Origin: Aquimarina sp. | GTDB lineage: Bacteria > Bacteroidota > Bacteroidia > Flavobacteriales > Flavobacteriaceae | NCBI GenBank assembly: GCA_011524575.1 | Contig: WTKB01000129.1 | Coordinates: 1-11,628 of the forward strand | DNA length: 11,628 bases | Reading direction: 5' to 3' | In this document: piece by piece, positions 1-8,301 of the stretch | How positions within the stretch are numbered: position 1 is the first letter of the stretch | How the letters are laid out: the number at the start of each line of letters is the position of its first letter | Program-made: the position numbers and the translations under genes | The notes under the pieces: model-generated | Seen by the model: only the letters and a program-made list of their open reading frames with translations | Told to the model about the DNA's origin: nothing | Database searches by the model: none

Positions 1-91
1 TTACTACTTCCTGTAATCCAAAATTTTAAGAACTTGGATCACTTTAAAAAGATTTTACATATCTCGATATGTGCATCATTTAAAAGTAAAC

Positions 92-144
92 CAAAACCTT
101 AAACTTTTGAATTACAGTTCGTATTCAGTTTAAACAAGCTCTTA
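92..144 (+). repeat. 53-bp intergenic repeat, left copy
   Basis: This 53-base unit is repeated in inverted orientation at 11576-11628 with only three differences, all transitions (50/53 identical). It ends in the core GTTTAAACAAGCTCTTA (128-144), which also occurs at 9478-9494 and, one base shorter, at 9884-9899. The unit can fold: TTAAACT (99-105) pairs with AGTTTAA (127-133), and inside it GAAT-AC (109-115, one bulged T) pairs with GTATTC (121-126) around a 5-base loop. It lies 59 bases before the start of the SDR gene, in the same orientation relative to that gene as the right copy has to hemH. The function is unknown. It could be a leader or regulatory element, or a REP-like non-autonomous repeat. 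Confidence 0.85.
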
Positions 145-203
145 AATAAAAAGATGCCAATTAGGCAATTAAAAAAAATAAAATAACCCATTCAAACATA
201 TTT

Positions 204-956
204 ATGAAATTAAAAGGAAAAGTGGCCGTAGTTACAGGCGGTGCTCGTGATATAGGAAGAGCCATTTCATTAAAACTAGCCAGTGAAGGTGCTAAAGTCA
301 TGGTCAATTATTTTGATGTGGAAGCCGAAGCTGAAGAAACCGTGAAACTCATCAAAGAAAAGGGTGGAGAAGCTGTTTACGCCCAAGCCGATGCTACCAA
401 ACTAGACGATATTAAAGGCTTAAAAGAAAAGACCGTAGAGGCCTTTGGTGAGAAAGTGGATATTCTAGTAAACGTTGCAGGGGGGCTTTTTGCACGTAAA
501 TCCTTGCAAGAAATCGATGAGAAGTTCTATGATCTTTTAATGGATGTGAATTTTAAATCGGCGGTTTTTGTATCTCAGGCTTTTGAGCCATTAATGGGTA
601 AAGGTGGTTCGATTATTAATTTTGCTTCTCAGGCCGCAAGAGATGGCGGCGGGCCAGGAGCTACCTTATATGGGGCTTCAAAAGGGGCAGTAATGACTTT
701 TTCTAGAGGACTAGCCAAAGAATTAGGGCCTAAAGGCATTCGTGTGAATGCGTTAAATCCAGGAATGATTGCTACCAAATTCCATGACGATTTTACCAAA
801 GATGAAGTGCGTACTAAAGTTGCCAATGCTACGCCATTGCGTCGTGAAGGAAAAGCTGAAGAAGTAGCTGATTTAGTAGCGTATCTTGCCTCTGAAGAAG
901 CTTCTTTCCTTACTGGAAATAATATTGATATTAATGGAGGTTTGGCTTTTAGTTAA
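204..956 (+). CDS. SDR-family NAD(P)-dependent oxidoreductase (FabG-like)
   Basis: This 250-residue protein is a classical short-chain dehydrogenase/reductase of typical length. The Rossmann cofactor motif TGGARDIG is at residues 11-18, and the NAG-type motif appears as NVAGG (90-94). The active-site tetrad is visible as N116, S142, Y156 and K160 (YGASK), followed by NPGMIAT (185-191) and a C-terminal IDINGG. Such enzymes interconvert a carbonyl and an alcohol using NAD(P)H in the cytoplasm. The substrate cannot be read from the sequence. The FabG-like build suggests 3-oxoacyl-ACP or a sugar-derived ketone. A uronate-derived keto-sugar reductase is another option, since similar SDRs occur in flavobacterial alginate loci, but no polysaccharide gene is nearby. 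The gene stands alone between a repeat and a terminator. No clear Shine-Dalgarno precedes the ATG, as is usual in Bacteroidota. Its codons look more GC-rich than those of tamB and tsaD. Confidence 0.93.
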   Translation: MKLKGKVAVVTGGARDIGRAISLKLASEGAKVMVNYFDVEAEAEETVKLIKEKGGEAVYAQADATKLDDIKGLKEKTVEAFGEKVDILVNVAGGLFARKSLQEIDEKFYDLLMDVNFKSAVFVSQAFEPLMGKGGSIINFASQAARDGGGPGATLYGASKGAVMTFSRGLAKELGPKGIRVNALNPGMIATKFHDDFTKDEVRTKVANATPLRREGKAEEVADLVAYLASEEASFLTGNNIDINGGLAFS

Positions 957-976
957 TAGGTGCTAATTATATATTG

Positions 977-1028
977 AAATCCCCTTAATAAAACAAAAAC
1001 AAAGTGTACTGTTTTATTAAGGGGATTT
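977..1028. terminator. Hairpin terminator between convergent SDR gene and metF
   Basis: A perfect 18-bp stem (977-994 with 1011-1028; arm AAATCCCCTTAATAAAAC) closes a 16-base loop. It begins 20 bases after the SDR stop and lies 54 bases beyond the metF stop. The + strand side is followed by TTTTAGTTTATA, a moderate U-tract. The other side is less U-rich, so termination is probably stronger for the SDR transcript, though it may act on both. Confidence 0.85.
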
Positions 1029-1082
1029 TAGTTTATAATGATTTGTTTTTTTGATTTAAAAGATTAATTCGTAGAATTTTTG

Positions 1083-2036
1083 TTAAAATAGTGCTTTTGC
1101 AATATTGTATACATTATCAGATTTCCCCATGGAATAGTAATGCAAACATGGTACTCCAAATTCAATGAGTTCTTTAGATTGTTGTATGGCAAATTCTACA
1201 CCAATCTGACGTACTTCTTTATTGTTTTTTGCCTTTTCAATTTCAGTAATCAAATGTTGTGGCATATCTAACCAAAATACTTGTGGTAGTAGATGTAAAT
1301 GTTTTTTTACAGCAACAGGCTTTATACCAGGTATTATAGGTACGTCAATTCCTATTGCTCTCGCAGCATTTACAAAGTCAAAATATCGTTGGTTATCAAA
1401 AAACATTTGTGTTACTACATAATGAGCTCCAGCATCTACTTTTTCTTTAAGACGTTTTAAGTCGGCTTCTAAGCTTGGGGATTCTATATGTTTTTCAGGG
1501 TATCCAGCTACACCAATACAAAAGTCTGGTTTGTAGGTTATTTCTTTGTTATCGTGTAAGAACTTCCCTTTATTTAGAGCATCTATTTGCAATACCAGAT
1601 CAGAGGCGTAGGTGTTTCCTCCTTTTGTAGGTTTGAAGTATTTTTCCCCTTTCATTGGATCTCCACGTAATGCCATTAAGTTATCAATACCTAGATAGTG
1701 ACAGTCCACAAGTAAATATTCGGTTTCTTCCTTTGTGAACCCACCACAAAGTACATGAGGGATGGCATCTACATTGTATTTGTGTTGTAATGATGCACAG
1801 ATACCTACTGTTCCAGGACGCATTCGTGTTATTTTACGATCAAAAAGACCGTCTTTTTCAATGTAAATATATTCCTCTCTAGAGGTTGTTACATCAATAA
1901 ATGGAGGATTAAATTCCATTAAAGGATCGATGTTTTTATATAATTCTTGAATATTACTTCCTTTTTGAGGAGGTACAATCTCAAAAGAAAATAAAGTTTT
2001 ATCTTTTGAAGCTTTAAAATGATCGGTAACCTTCAT
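1083..2036 (-). CDS. metF: Methylenetetrahydrofolate reductase (MetF)
   Basis: MetF reduces 5,10-methylene-tetrahydrofolate to 5-methyl-tetrahydrofolate with FAD and NAD(P)H, supplying the methyl group for methionine synthesis in the cytoplasm. The 317-residue length fits the bacterial single-domain TIM-barrel form. SFEIVPP (17-23) holds the glutamate (E19) matching the catalytic Glu28 of the E. coli enzyme. ALRGDP (122-127) holds the conserved Asp (D126). GVAGYPEKH (175-183), TQMFFD (209-214) and PGIKP (236-240) are further family signatures. The gene lies 19 bases downstream of the membrane-protein gene with no terminator between them, so it is probably the last gene of the tamB transcript. 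It converges on the SDR gene. Confidence 0.97.
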   Translation of the reverse strand: MKVTDHFKASKDKTLFSFEIVPPQKGSNIQELYKNIDPLMEFNPPFIDVTTSREEYIYIEKDGLFDRKITRMRPGTVGICASLQHKYNVDAIPHVLCGGFTKEETEYLLVDCHYLGIDNLMALRGDPMKGEKYFKPTKGGNTYASDLVLQIDALNKGKFLHDNKEITYKPDFCIGVAGYPEKHIESPSLEADLKRLKEKVDAGAHYVVTQMFFDNQRYFDFVNAARAIGIDVPIIPGIKPVAVKKHLHLLPQVFWLDMPQHLITEIEKAKNNKEVRQIGVEFAIQQSKELIEFGVPCLHYYSMGKSDNVYNIAKALF

Positions 2037-2055
2037 ACAGTAAATTTGATTAGGT

Positions 2056-2736
2056 TTATCTTAATTGTTTACAAAAGTAACGAAGTCTTAGGGTACTTTT
2101 ACTTCTTTGGCAAAGTAAATAAATGTAATAACAATCAATACAAAATGTAATTCCTCCTAGTAGTAGCAATACTCGGTATGCCCCTCCTAATTGGTTAACA
2201 CCAATACCTCCTACAAGTATTGAAGCTGCAAGGCTTCCAATAGCTTTATTAATACCAATACTTAACGACTGTCCTTTACAGTTTTTACGACGATATAATA
2301 ACTTAATAAAGAGTATAGACATTATAAAATTCATGAGTCCACTAGAGTAAAGTGCTCCAGGTATTGCACCTAATAACCTATAACAGTACCACTGAAAGCC
2401 CATACAAGTAATAATCATAACGGTGCTTTCAAAATAAAATAACCAAGGTTTAACTTTTTGTTTACGCGAACTGTAAAGAAGGTATGTGGTTAAAATTCCT
2501 ATATCTAGAAAAAACCATAAAGCATCAAAAATGGTGCTTATATGGTAAAAACCAACAATTTCAATACCTTTATAAGTATTGAATATTTCCCATGTAATAT
2601 TTAAAGCCAGTGCTGCAAAAGGCATACTACAGGTTTTTTGAGAAAAACCTATACGAATACACTCTATGTAAGTTATTGTCCAACAGATGCAACAGATAAG
2701 TAATACCAAATATTTAATCAGTAAGAGCGTGCTCAT
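2056..2736 (-). CDS. Seven-helix membrane protein resembling PaxB/Pyr4-type membrane terpene cyclases
   Basis: This 226-residue protein is almost entirely hydrophobic, with about seven predicted membrane segments (roughly residues 5-24, 36-53, 66-88, 97-114, 124-147, 162-182 and 187-208) and a basic C-terminal tail. The stretch MPFAALALNITWEIFNTYKG (38-57), the later DALWFFLDIGILTTYL (71-86) and a last helix with CIDCYYIYLL (199-208) resemble the PaxB/AtmB/Pyr4 family of small integral membrane terpene cyclases. In Pyr4 two acidic residues (Glu63, Asp218) are reported as essential. E50 and D201 sit at nearly the same spacing here (151 versus 155). The start codon overlaps the tamB stop by one base (TAATG), suggesting translational coupling. 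The family assignment is from memory of motifs and the function is inference. A non-cyclase role linked to the envelope or lipids is equally possible, since no isoprenoid gene is in view. Confidence 0.6.
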   Translation of the reverse strand: MSTLLLIKYLVLLICCICWTITYIECIRIGFSQKTCSMPFAALALNITWEIFNTYKGIEIVGFYHISTIFDALWFFLDIGILTTYLLYSSRKQKVKPWLFYFESTVMIITCMGFQWYCYRLLGAIPGALYSSGLMNFIMSILFIKLLYRRKNCKGQSLSIGINKAIGSLAASILVGGIGVNQLGGAYRVLLLLGGITFCIDCYYIYLLCQRSKSTLRLRYFCKQLR

Positions 2737-5700
2737 TATTCGGATTTTTGGTTTTTGGATAGAATACTTCGAATAAGTGATTTAAATGAATTAAAATCAT
2801 AGGAGTAAGATAAACCAACACCTTGTGTATAACCATCTGCTTCTCCAATAAATTGAATATCATTTTGTTTAGAGAAAATATTTGCTCTGAGACTTCCATC
2901 TTTATTTAGTAAAAAGTCTATTTGTACATCACCTACAACTACAGATTCAGAAATTCCTCCCACTGGGACACCCACTTTACCATTTACTAAAATACGATCG
3001 CTAATTTTTGTAGTAACGGATATTCCAAAACGATCTGAAATTTCTTGATCTGCTGATCGATCTCCTTGAATATAATCTAATCCTACAGTAAATTTGTCTT
3101 CATCGCTAGAGAATAAGCTATTTACAATACTCGATGCTCGTTCAAAAAGATTTTCAGTAATTGCTTGATCTCCAAAAAGAGTGTCTGCATAAAATTGCCC
3201 TTGACTCATCAGCGATAAGGCTTGTTGTTCTTTAGTACTTTGGTCTGCTAATAAATAGCCAAGTTCACTTCTTATAGTAGCACTTGCTGTTGGAAATTCA
3301 ATTTGGAAATCTAAGTTTGGTTTTAACAATTCCCCTTTTAATAGTGTGATTACTTTGACATCTATTTTTTGATTTACAGCATTGTTTTCTAGTAGTATAG
3401 AAGGGTTAGCTTTAGTGTTATATACGGCCTCTAAGTTAAGTTGTGCTCCTGTAGGGTTTCCATTCCAATTGATACTGCCTCCAGGTTTTACATCAAAACG
3501 TTTAGAGACAAGTCCTTTGTATCTAAAGTCATAAGAGCCTTTATAGGCTATGAAATCTCCCCACATGTTAAACTTTCCTCTTGTGTTAATTTCAAAAAGT
3601 AAAGTTCCTGCACCAGATCCTTTTAATGAGCTTCCAGATACAGGATCGACAACAACTTCGACTTCTGCATTTTTATTAATATCAAGGTCAAATTGCATTT
3701 CGAGACCTTTGAGATCCTCAAAAGTTACTTTACCTCCTTTATTAGCAGCTTCTTTTTCTTCAGGAGTTATGAAATGAATATAGGAATGGTCTCCTGATAT
3801 GTCTTCGGTGTCTGAAATCGGAATTTTAAATTGTGTTCCTTTTTCACTCGATGCTGTAACGCCAATAAATAGTTTATCGGTAGGACCTTTGAAAACAGCT
3901 TTTCCATTAATAAATGCCTTTCCATAGTAAAGGTCATTGTCTATTGAAGTTGTATTTAAAACAAGTAAACGATTGCTGTGAATATTTAGGTCTAAGTTCC
4001 ATTTATTCAGACCTTCATGAAAAATACTTCCTGACAAATAGCCTTTAGTATTATATTTAGTATCCGAGAATTCATGTTCATTAAAAAGAATTTTATTGTT
4101 TTTTAGAACAACTTTAGAGTAATTCTTTATTTTAAAATCGGTATTTAAATAAGGAAATTTAAGCCCTACTTTTTGGAGTCTTAGTTGTCCTTTGAAATCA
4201 GGGCGAAATAGCTCACCAGTGATAGCTATATTTCCTGTAACAGCTCCTCTTAAATTAGAGAGTACAATACCTCCAAGAGGGCTAAAAGGTGCTATTTTAA
4301 AATCTTTAAAAGACGTTTTTACTTTAAGTTGAGGTTTCTCAATATTTTTTATATCAATGATCCCATTCACATGAAATGGTATTTTTGTTTTGTATTTTGT
4401 ATAGCCTTCTATTTCAAATGTTTTTTGAGATTTCTGAGTTTTTGCGTTAAAGAAGAAGGTTCCTAGTGGTTCATTGTTTAATGATAAATGCTTAATGTCC
4501 CCTTTTAAAACAGGTACTATTTTTCCTTTTGTTGTTCTTAGTTCTAGTTCTGCTGAAAGTTTACCTGCAAAGTCTAATTTTTTGGTTTTAGGTATTAAGT
4601 TACTAATGTCTAAGTTGTTGGTTTTTAGTTTAAAATACTTTTTTAAAGCTTTTTTGTATCCAAGGAATAAAATTTCCTGTTTTTGATACGTGCTCTTTAG
4701 TGTATCAATTTTAATGTTTTTCAGCCCTTTAGAAAAGGTAATAAATTCTTTTTTAGGTTCAATCTCCCAGAGCTGTTTATTAATAGTTGCATATCCTTTT
4801 CGTAACCCGATATTGTAAGATGTTTCTGCTTCTTTTTTATAATGTGAAAAACGGAATTTAAATACATCTTTCTCTTCGGTATGTAAACTATCCGTATGCT
4901 TGTTTTGTAATGGTGTGCGTGTGTTAGCTTCTTTAGATTCCTTCTTTGATTTCCATATTTTAGAAGTTCTTTCGAAATTTATAGTGGATATTAAGGTGTC
5001 TTTTTCAATTTGGTTATAGAGTTTAAAGTTACTAATAGGGTAATACGGATTGTCAAATTTTTTAAATTGAATTAAACTATTATAGTTATTGTTTGTTGTA
5101 TCTGATTTAGTATTGTCTAATTTAAAATCAAGGTCTTTAAAGGAAGTGTTGTGAAATTTTGCAAATGGAGAAGAGAAAAATACTCGAAACTCAGATGCGT
5201 TTGTAGAAAGATTTCCTTTAAATGCTGTGCCATAAGAAAATGCTACTCCAGGAAAAAGAACATCTATAATTTTATTAAAAATTTTAAAGTCGAAATACAA
5301 ATATTCGTAATTTTTAAACTGATTTTCCATGGTAGATTCACCGGTAAGTATTTTAGAAAGTGAATTTTCTAAAAGAGCTGGTATATTTTTGTATTGAAAA
5401 TATCCTTGTAATTTTCCGTCTATAATATCTGGACTTTGAATGTTAATGCTTTTTATTCCCGTAGCTGATGTATTGGTATTTATTTTTAAATCTTTAAATA
5501 AATAATTGCTGTTTTCATTGGTGTATTGGGCGTTTGAAAAGTTTAATTCGCCTTTAAGATTCTCAATAGAAGTGCCAGAAAAATCAGCATTTATCTTTCC
5601 TGTAAACTGTGAGATTTCATCTCTTTCAAAGACTTTTATTTTTTTTAAGTCCATGAATTCTGTTTCAATATCTAGTAGATATTTGCTTTTTAAAGGATCT

Positions 5701-7244
5701 TTAAATGAAATTTCTGTTTTCCCTTTAAGCTTGAAGTTTTTGTCAAAAGAGTTTAATTTTGCCTTTAATACTTGGTTATAAAAGTCGCTGTTTAGATAGA
5801 TGTTTTGAAAGTTATAGCCTCGTAATTCCATGTTTGAAATATATAACAGAGAATTACTTTCGTGGTTTTCCAGAGCAATGTTTTTTCCTTCACTTTTAAA
5901 ATTGAAACCTATTTTGGAAATTTGGTAATGTTCTTTTAAATAAGGATAAGCTTTTGTTAATTGTGCCGAAATTTCACCTGTATAGTTAATATCTGCCGCT
6001 TTTTTCCAGTTCTTTAGAGTTATATGTGTGTTAATAGTTCCAAAATCTGTTTGGATGGTATTTTTAGTGAAAATTTCCGAAGCATTGATAGCTTGATCAC
6101 CTGTAATTTTTATTGTCTTTAGGGGATCTAGTGCAGTAGGAATTTTATCTGTTAGTTTTTTTAGTAAGTAGGTTTTAAGGGTGTTTTGTGTAATATCAAT
6201 ACTACTTTGTATAGTCTTACATTCAAAATTTTGTTTCCTAAGTCTAGAAAATGCGTTTTTAACAATTAATTTCCCCTGAAAACTACTACTTCCTTTTGCT
6301 TGAATATGTAACTTTTCAAAGTTTAGATTATTTAAAGTACCCCTTATTTTCCCTGAAGGAATTTTAAAAAAGTGTTTTGGTTGAAATAAGTTATAAAAAG
6401 CATTGATGTCTTTGGTAGCTACTTGGCTATTACTCACATTAGCTTTCAGATGAACTTTATTTAAAAAATCTTTAAATTCATCTTTTGTGAAATGGAATGA
6501 TAAATCTCCATATATTTTGCTTTGAGTCTTAGATTGTAATACAATATCTTTAAACTGCATAACTCCTTTTTTAAGCTGAGTCGATGCTTTTAAATCTTTG
6601 ATTTTTATAATATTATTAAATGTGAATTCTCCGTGATTGATTTGTGTGTCAAAGCTTGTAGGAGTAATGTGTAGTTTAGAAGCCTCTAAGTTAATATCAG
6701 AGATACTTACAATAGGTTTAGCGTTAATGTTTAGATTACTATATCTAAACATTGAGTTTTTTATATGGGCATTTTTAATTTTTAAAAGTAAAGAAGATTT
6801 TTGCTTCTTTTTGTTTTTAACAACTTTGTTAATAAATGTTGATAAATTGTTTATAGAATCTTTTGAATGTGTTTTAATATGGAAGAATGCACCATCCGCG
6901 TTTAAGGATTTGAAGTTTGCATTAGAATTTTGAAGTTGTGAAATATCATATAATGATCCACTGATATGTTTTACAGAAATTAAAGTATCTTTTTTATGAT
7001 CTTTAATAAGTAAATTTTCAAGTTCTAGATCTCCATTAGCCCTTATTTTAACACGGTCAATTTGTGATACGAAACCATATTTTTCTTCTAAGAAATGTGT
7101 GATTTTTTGAGCTAACAGTGTTTGTACTTTAGAAAAAGACAAGCAACTAAAAGCTAATGCTAATAGCAAAATTAGCACGGCTAAAGTTTGGAACGCTATT
7201 TCTGTAAGCTTTTTGATAAAAATAAGTTTAACTTTGTAGTACAA
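2736..7244 (-). CDS. tamB: TamB-family translocation and assembly module protein (DUF490, AsmA-like)
   Basis: This 1502-residue protein has an N-terminal signal anchor (about residues 17-37) and a very long beta-rich periplasmic region. It ends in the conserved TamB/DUF490 C-terminal domain (roughly 1060-1490). Recognisable there are a GSYDFRYKGLVSKRFDVKP segment from 1236, GGSINWNGNP from 1255, EFPTASATIRSELGYLL (1316-1332) and a final strand GVGLSYSYDF (1475-1484). TamB proteins span the periplasm and are tied to outer-membrane protein assembly and inter-membrane lipid transport. The frame has no ATG near its start. A TGA lies three codons upstream, so the TTG at 7242-7244 is the only standard start that keeps the whole anchor. 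The divergent neighbour is tsaD, a common arrangement in flavobacteria. A membrane-protein gene follows with one base of overlap. No frameshift is seen. Confidence 0.93.
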   Translation of the reverse strand: MYYKVKLIFIKKLTEIAFQTLAVLILLLALAFSCLSFSKVQTLLAQKITHFLEEKYGFVSQIDRVKIRANGDLELENLLIKDHKKDTLISVKHISGSLYDISQLQNSNANFKSLNADGAFFHIKTHSKDSINNLSTFINKVVKNKKKQKSSLLLKIKNAHIKNSMFRYSNLNINAKPIVSISDINLEASKLHITPTSFDTQINHGEFTFNNIIKIKDLKASTQLKKGVMQFKDIVLQSKTQSKIYGDLSFHFTKDEFKDFLNKVHLKANVSNSQVATKDINAFYNLFQPKHFFKIPSGKIRGTLNNLNFEKLHIQAKGSSSFQGKLIVKNAFSRLRKQNFECKTIQSSIDITQNTLKTYLLKKLTDKIPTALDPLKTIKITGDQAINASEIFTKNTIQTDFGTINTHITLKNWKKAADINYTGEISAQLTKAYPYLKEHYQISKIGFNFKSEGKNIALENHESNSLLYISNMELRGYNFQNIYLNSDFYNQVLKAKLNSFDKNFKLKGKTEISFKDPLKSKYLLDIETEFMDLKKIKVFERDEISQFTGKINADFSGTSIENLKGELNFSNAQYTNENSNYLFKDLKINTNTSATGIKSINIQSPDIIDGKLQGYFQYKNIPALLENSLSKILTGESTMENQFKNYEYLYFDFKIFNKIIDVLFPGVAFSYGTAFKGNLSTNASEFRVFFSSPFAKFHNTSFKDLDFKLDNTKSDTTNNNYNSLIQFKKFDNPYYPISNFKLYNQIEKDTLISTINFERTSKIWKSKKESKEANTRTPLQNKHTDSLHTEEKDVFKFRFSHYKKEAETSYNIGLRKGYATINKQLWEIEPKKEFITFSKGLKNIKIDTLKSTYQKQEILFLGYKKALKKYFKLKTNNLDISNLIPKTKKLDFAGKLSAELELRTTKGKIVPVLKGDIKHLSLNNEPLGTFFFNAKTQKSQKTFEIEGYTKYKTKIPFHVNGIIDIKNIEKPQLKVKTSFKDFKIAPFSPLGGIVLSNLRGAVTGNIAITGELFRPDFKGQLRLQKVGLKFPYLNTDFKIKNYSKVVLKNNKILFNEHEFSDTKYNTKGYLSGSIFHEGLNKWNLDLNIHSNRLLVLNTTSIDNDLYYGKAFINGKAVFKGPTDKLFIGVTASSEKGTQFKIPISDTEDISGDHSYIHFITPEEKEAANKGGKVTFEDLKGLEMQFDLDINKNAEVEVVVDPVSGSSLKGSGAGTLLFEINTRGKFNMWGDFIAYKGSYDFRYKGLVSKRFDVKPGGSINWNGNPTGAQLNLEAVYNTKANPSILLENNAVNQKIDVKVITLLKGELLKPNLDFQIEFPTASATIRSELGYLLADQSTKEQQALSLMSQGQFYADTLFGDQAITENLFERASSIVNSLFSSDEDKFTVGLDYIQGDRSADQEISDRFGISVTTKISDRILVNGKVGVPVGGISESVVVGDVQIDFLLNKDGSLRANIFSKQNDIQFIGEADGYTQGVGLSYSYDFNSFKSLIRSILSKNQKSE
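7229..7236 (+). promoter_or_regulatory. Candidate -7 promoter element for the tsaD operon
   Basis: TAACTTTG matches the Bacteroidota -7 consensus TAnnTTTG exactly, 38 bases before the tsaD ATG and inside the start of the tamB coding sequence. A TTG at 7213-7215 is only 13 bases upstream, closer than the usual 19-21, so the -33 element is not convincing. The call rests on one short motif. Confidence 0.4.
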
Positions 7245-7274
7245 TATTAATCAATTATTATTGTAAAGTTTTAC

Positions 7275-8297
7275 ATGACTACTAAAAATACGTATATTCT
7301 TGCTATAGAATCCAGTTGTGATGATACAGCAGCGGCAGTTTTGTGTAACGAGCAGGTTTCTTCAAATAAAATTGCTACTCAAAAAATTCATGAGCAATAT
7401 GGGGGCGTAGTACCCGAACTAGCTTCAAGAGCACATGAACAAAATATTGTTCCTGTTGTACAAGCGGCTTTAAATGAAGCGGGTGTTTCGTTACAACAGA
7501 TAGATGCTATTGCTTTTACTAAAGGTCCTGGGTTATTAGGCTCGTTAATGGTAGGAGCTTCTTTTGCTAAATCACTTTCATTAGGATTACAAATCCCACT
7601 TATAGCTGTGAACCATATGCAGGGGCATTTATTAGCACATTTTATAAAAGATGCTAGTAGTTGCCAGCCCAATTTTCCTTTTTTAGGTCTCACAATAAGT
7701 GGTGGGCACACACAAATAGTAATTGTAAGAGATTACTTTGATATGGAACTTATTGGGCAAACCATAGATGATGCTATTGGTGAAGCTTTTGATAAAACAG
7801 CTAAGAATCTAGGTCTTACTTATCCAGGTGGCCCATTGATTGATAAATACGCCAAAAATGGCAACCCTAAAGCGTTTAAATTACCAAAACCAAAAGTTAA
7901 AGATTTAGATTTTAGTTTTAGTGGTTTTAAAACAGCAGTAATGTATTTAATTCGAAAAGAAACGGCCAAAAATCCAAATTTTATTGCAGAAAACTTAGAA
8001 GACTTATGTGCATCTGTTCAATACACCTTATGCCAAATTTTATTGGATAAAGTTAAAAAAGCTGTTAAGCAAACAGGTATTACTAGTATTGCTTTAGGAG
8101 GAGGAGTTTCTGCTAATTCTGAAATACGTGATGTGTTCACAAAAGCACAATCCCGATTTGGATGGCAGGTAGCACTTCCAAAGTTTTCTTATACCACTGA
8201 TAATGCCGCTATGATAGGTATTGCTGGTTATTATAAGTTCTTAAAGAAAGATTTTTCTGATTTATCCGTGAAAGCACAATCCCGAATTCATTTTTAG
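7275..8297 (+). CDS. tsaD: tRNA N6-threonylcarbamoyladenosine transferase (TsaD)
   Basis: TsaD transfers the threonylcarbamoyl group from TC-AMP to A37 of ANN-decoding tRNAs, working with TsaB and TsaE in the cytoplasm. The 340-residue length is standard. The ASKHA-fold signatures are present: IESSCDDTAAAV (11-22), the metal-binding NHMQGH (H114, H118), the glycine-rich SGGHT (142-146), DDAIGEAFDK (165-174), GGGVSANS (275-282) and the third metal ligand in TTDNAAM (D309). The ATG is followed at once by the conserved beta strand, which supports this start. It heads a tight operon: rsmE starts 4 bases after the tsaD stop. It is divergent from tamB with only 30 bp between starts, so the two promoters must overlap or lie within the opposite gene. 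Confidence 0.98.
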   Translation: MTTKNTYILAIESSCDDTAAAVLCNEQVSSNKIATQKIHEQYGGVVPELASRAHEQNIVPVVQAALNEAGVSLQQIDAIAFTKGPGLLGSLMVGASFAKSLSLGLQIPLIAVNHMQGHLLAHFIKDASSCQPNFPFLGLTISGGHTQIVIVRDYFDMELIGQTIDDAIGEAFDKTAKNLGLTYPGGPLIDKYAKNGNPKAFKLPKPKVKDLDFSFSGFKTAVMYLIRKETAKNPNFIAENLEDLCASVQYTLCQILLDKVKKAVKQTGITSIALGGGVSANSEIRDVFTKAQSRFGWQVALPKFSYTTDNAAMIGIAGYYKFLKKDFSDLSVKAQSRIHF

Positions 8298-8301
8298 TAC
8301 G

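Noticed and set aside
1..102. Open + strand frame of 33 codons running from the window edge to a TAA at 100-102, possibly the tail of an upstream gene
   Set aside because: It is short, AT-rich, has no recognisable motif and its stop falls inside the repeat. An open run of this length is plausible by chance, so no gene was called.
155..167. Short dyad TGCC-AATTA-GGCA upstream of the SDR gene
   Set aside because: A 4-bp arm is too short to claim an operator.
7159..7178. Small inverted repeat TGCTAAT/ATTAGCA within the start of tamB
   Set aside because: It lies in codons for the signal anchor (Leu-Ala rich). The stem is only 7 bp without a U-tract, so it has no support as a regulatory hairpin.
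7388..7711. Antisense open frame of 107 codons within tsaD, and similar antisense frames inside rsmE, tamB and hemJ
   Set aside because: They lie wholly within well-supported conserved genes, have no motifs and no plausible signals, and reflect codon bias of the true gene.
8142..8285. 15-base direct repeat AAAGCACAATCCCGA at 8142-8156 and 8271-8285 inside tsaD
   Set aside because: Both copies encode AQSR at positions compatible with the normal TsaD alignment. There is no frame break or insertion, so it looks coincidental.
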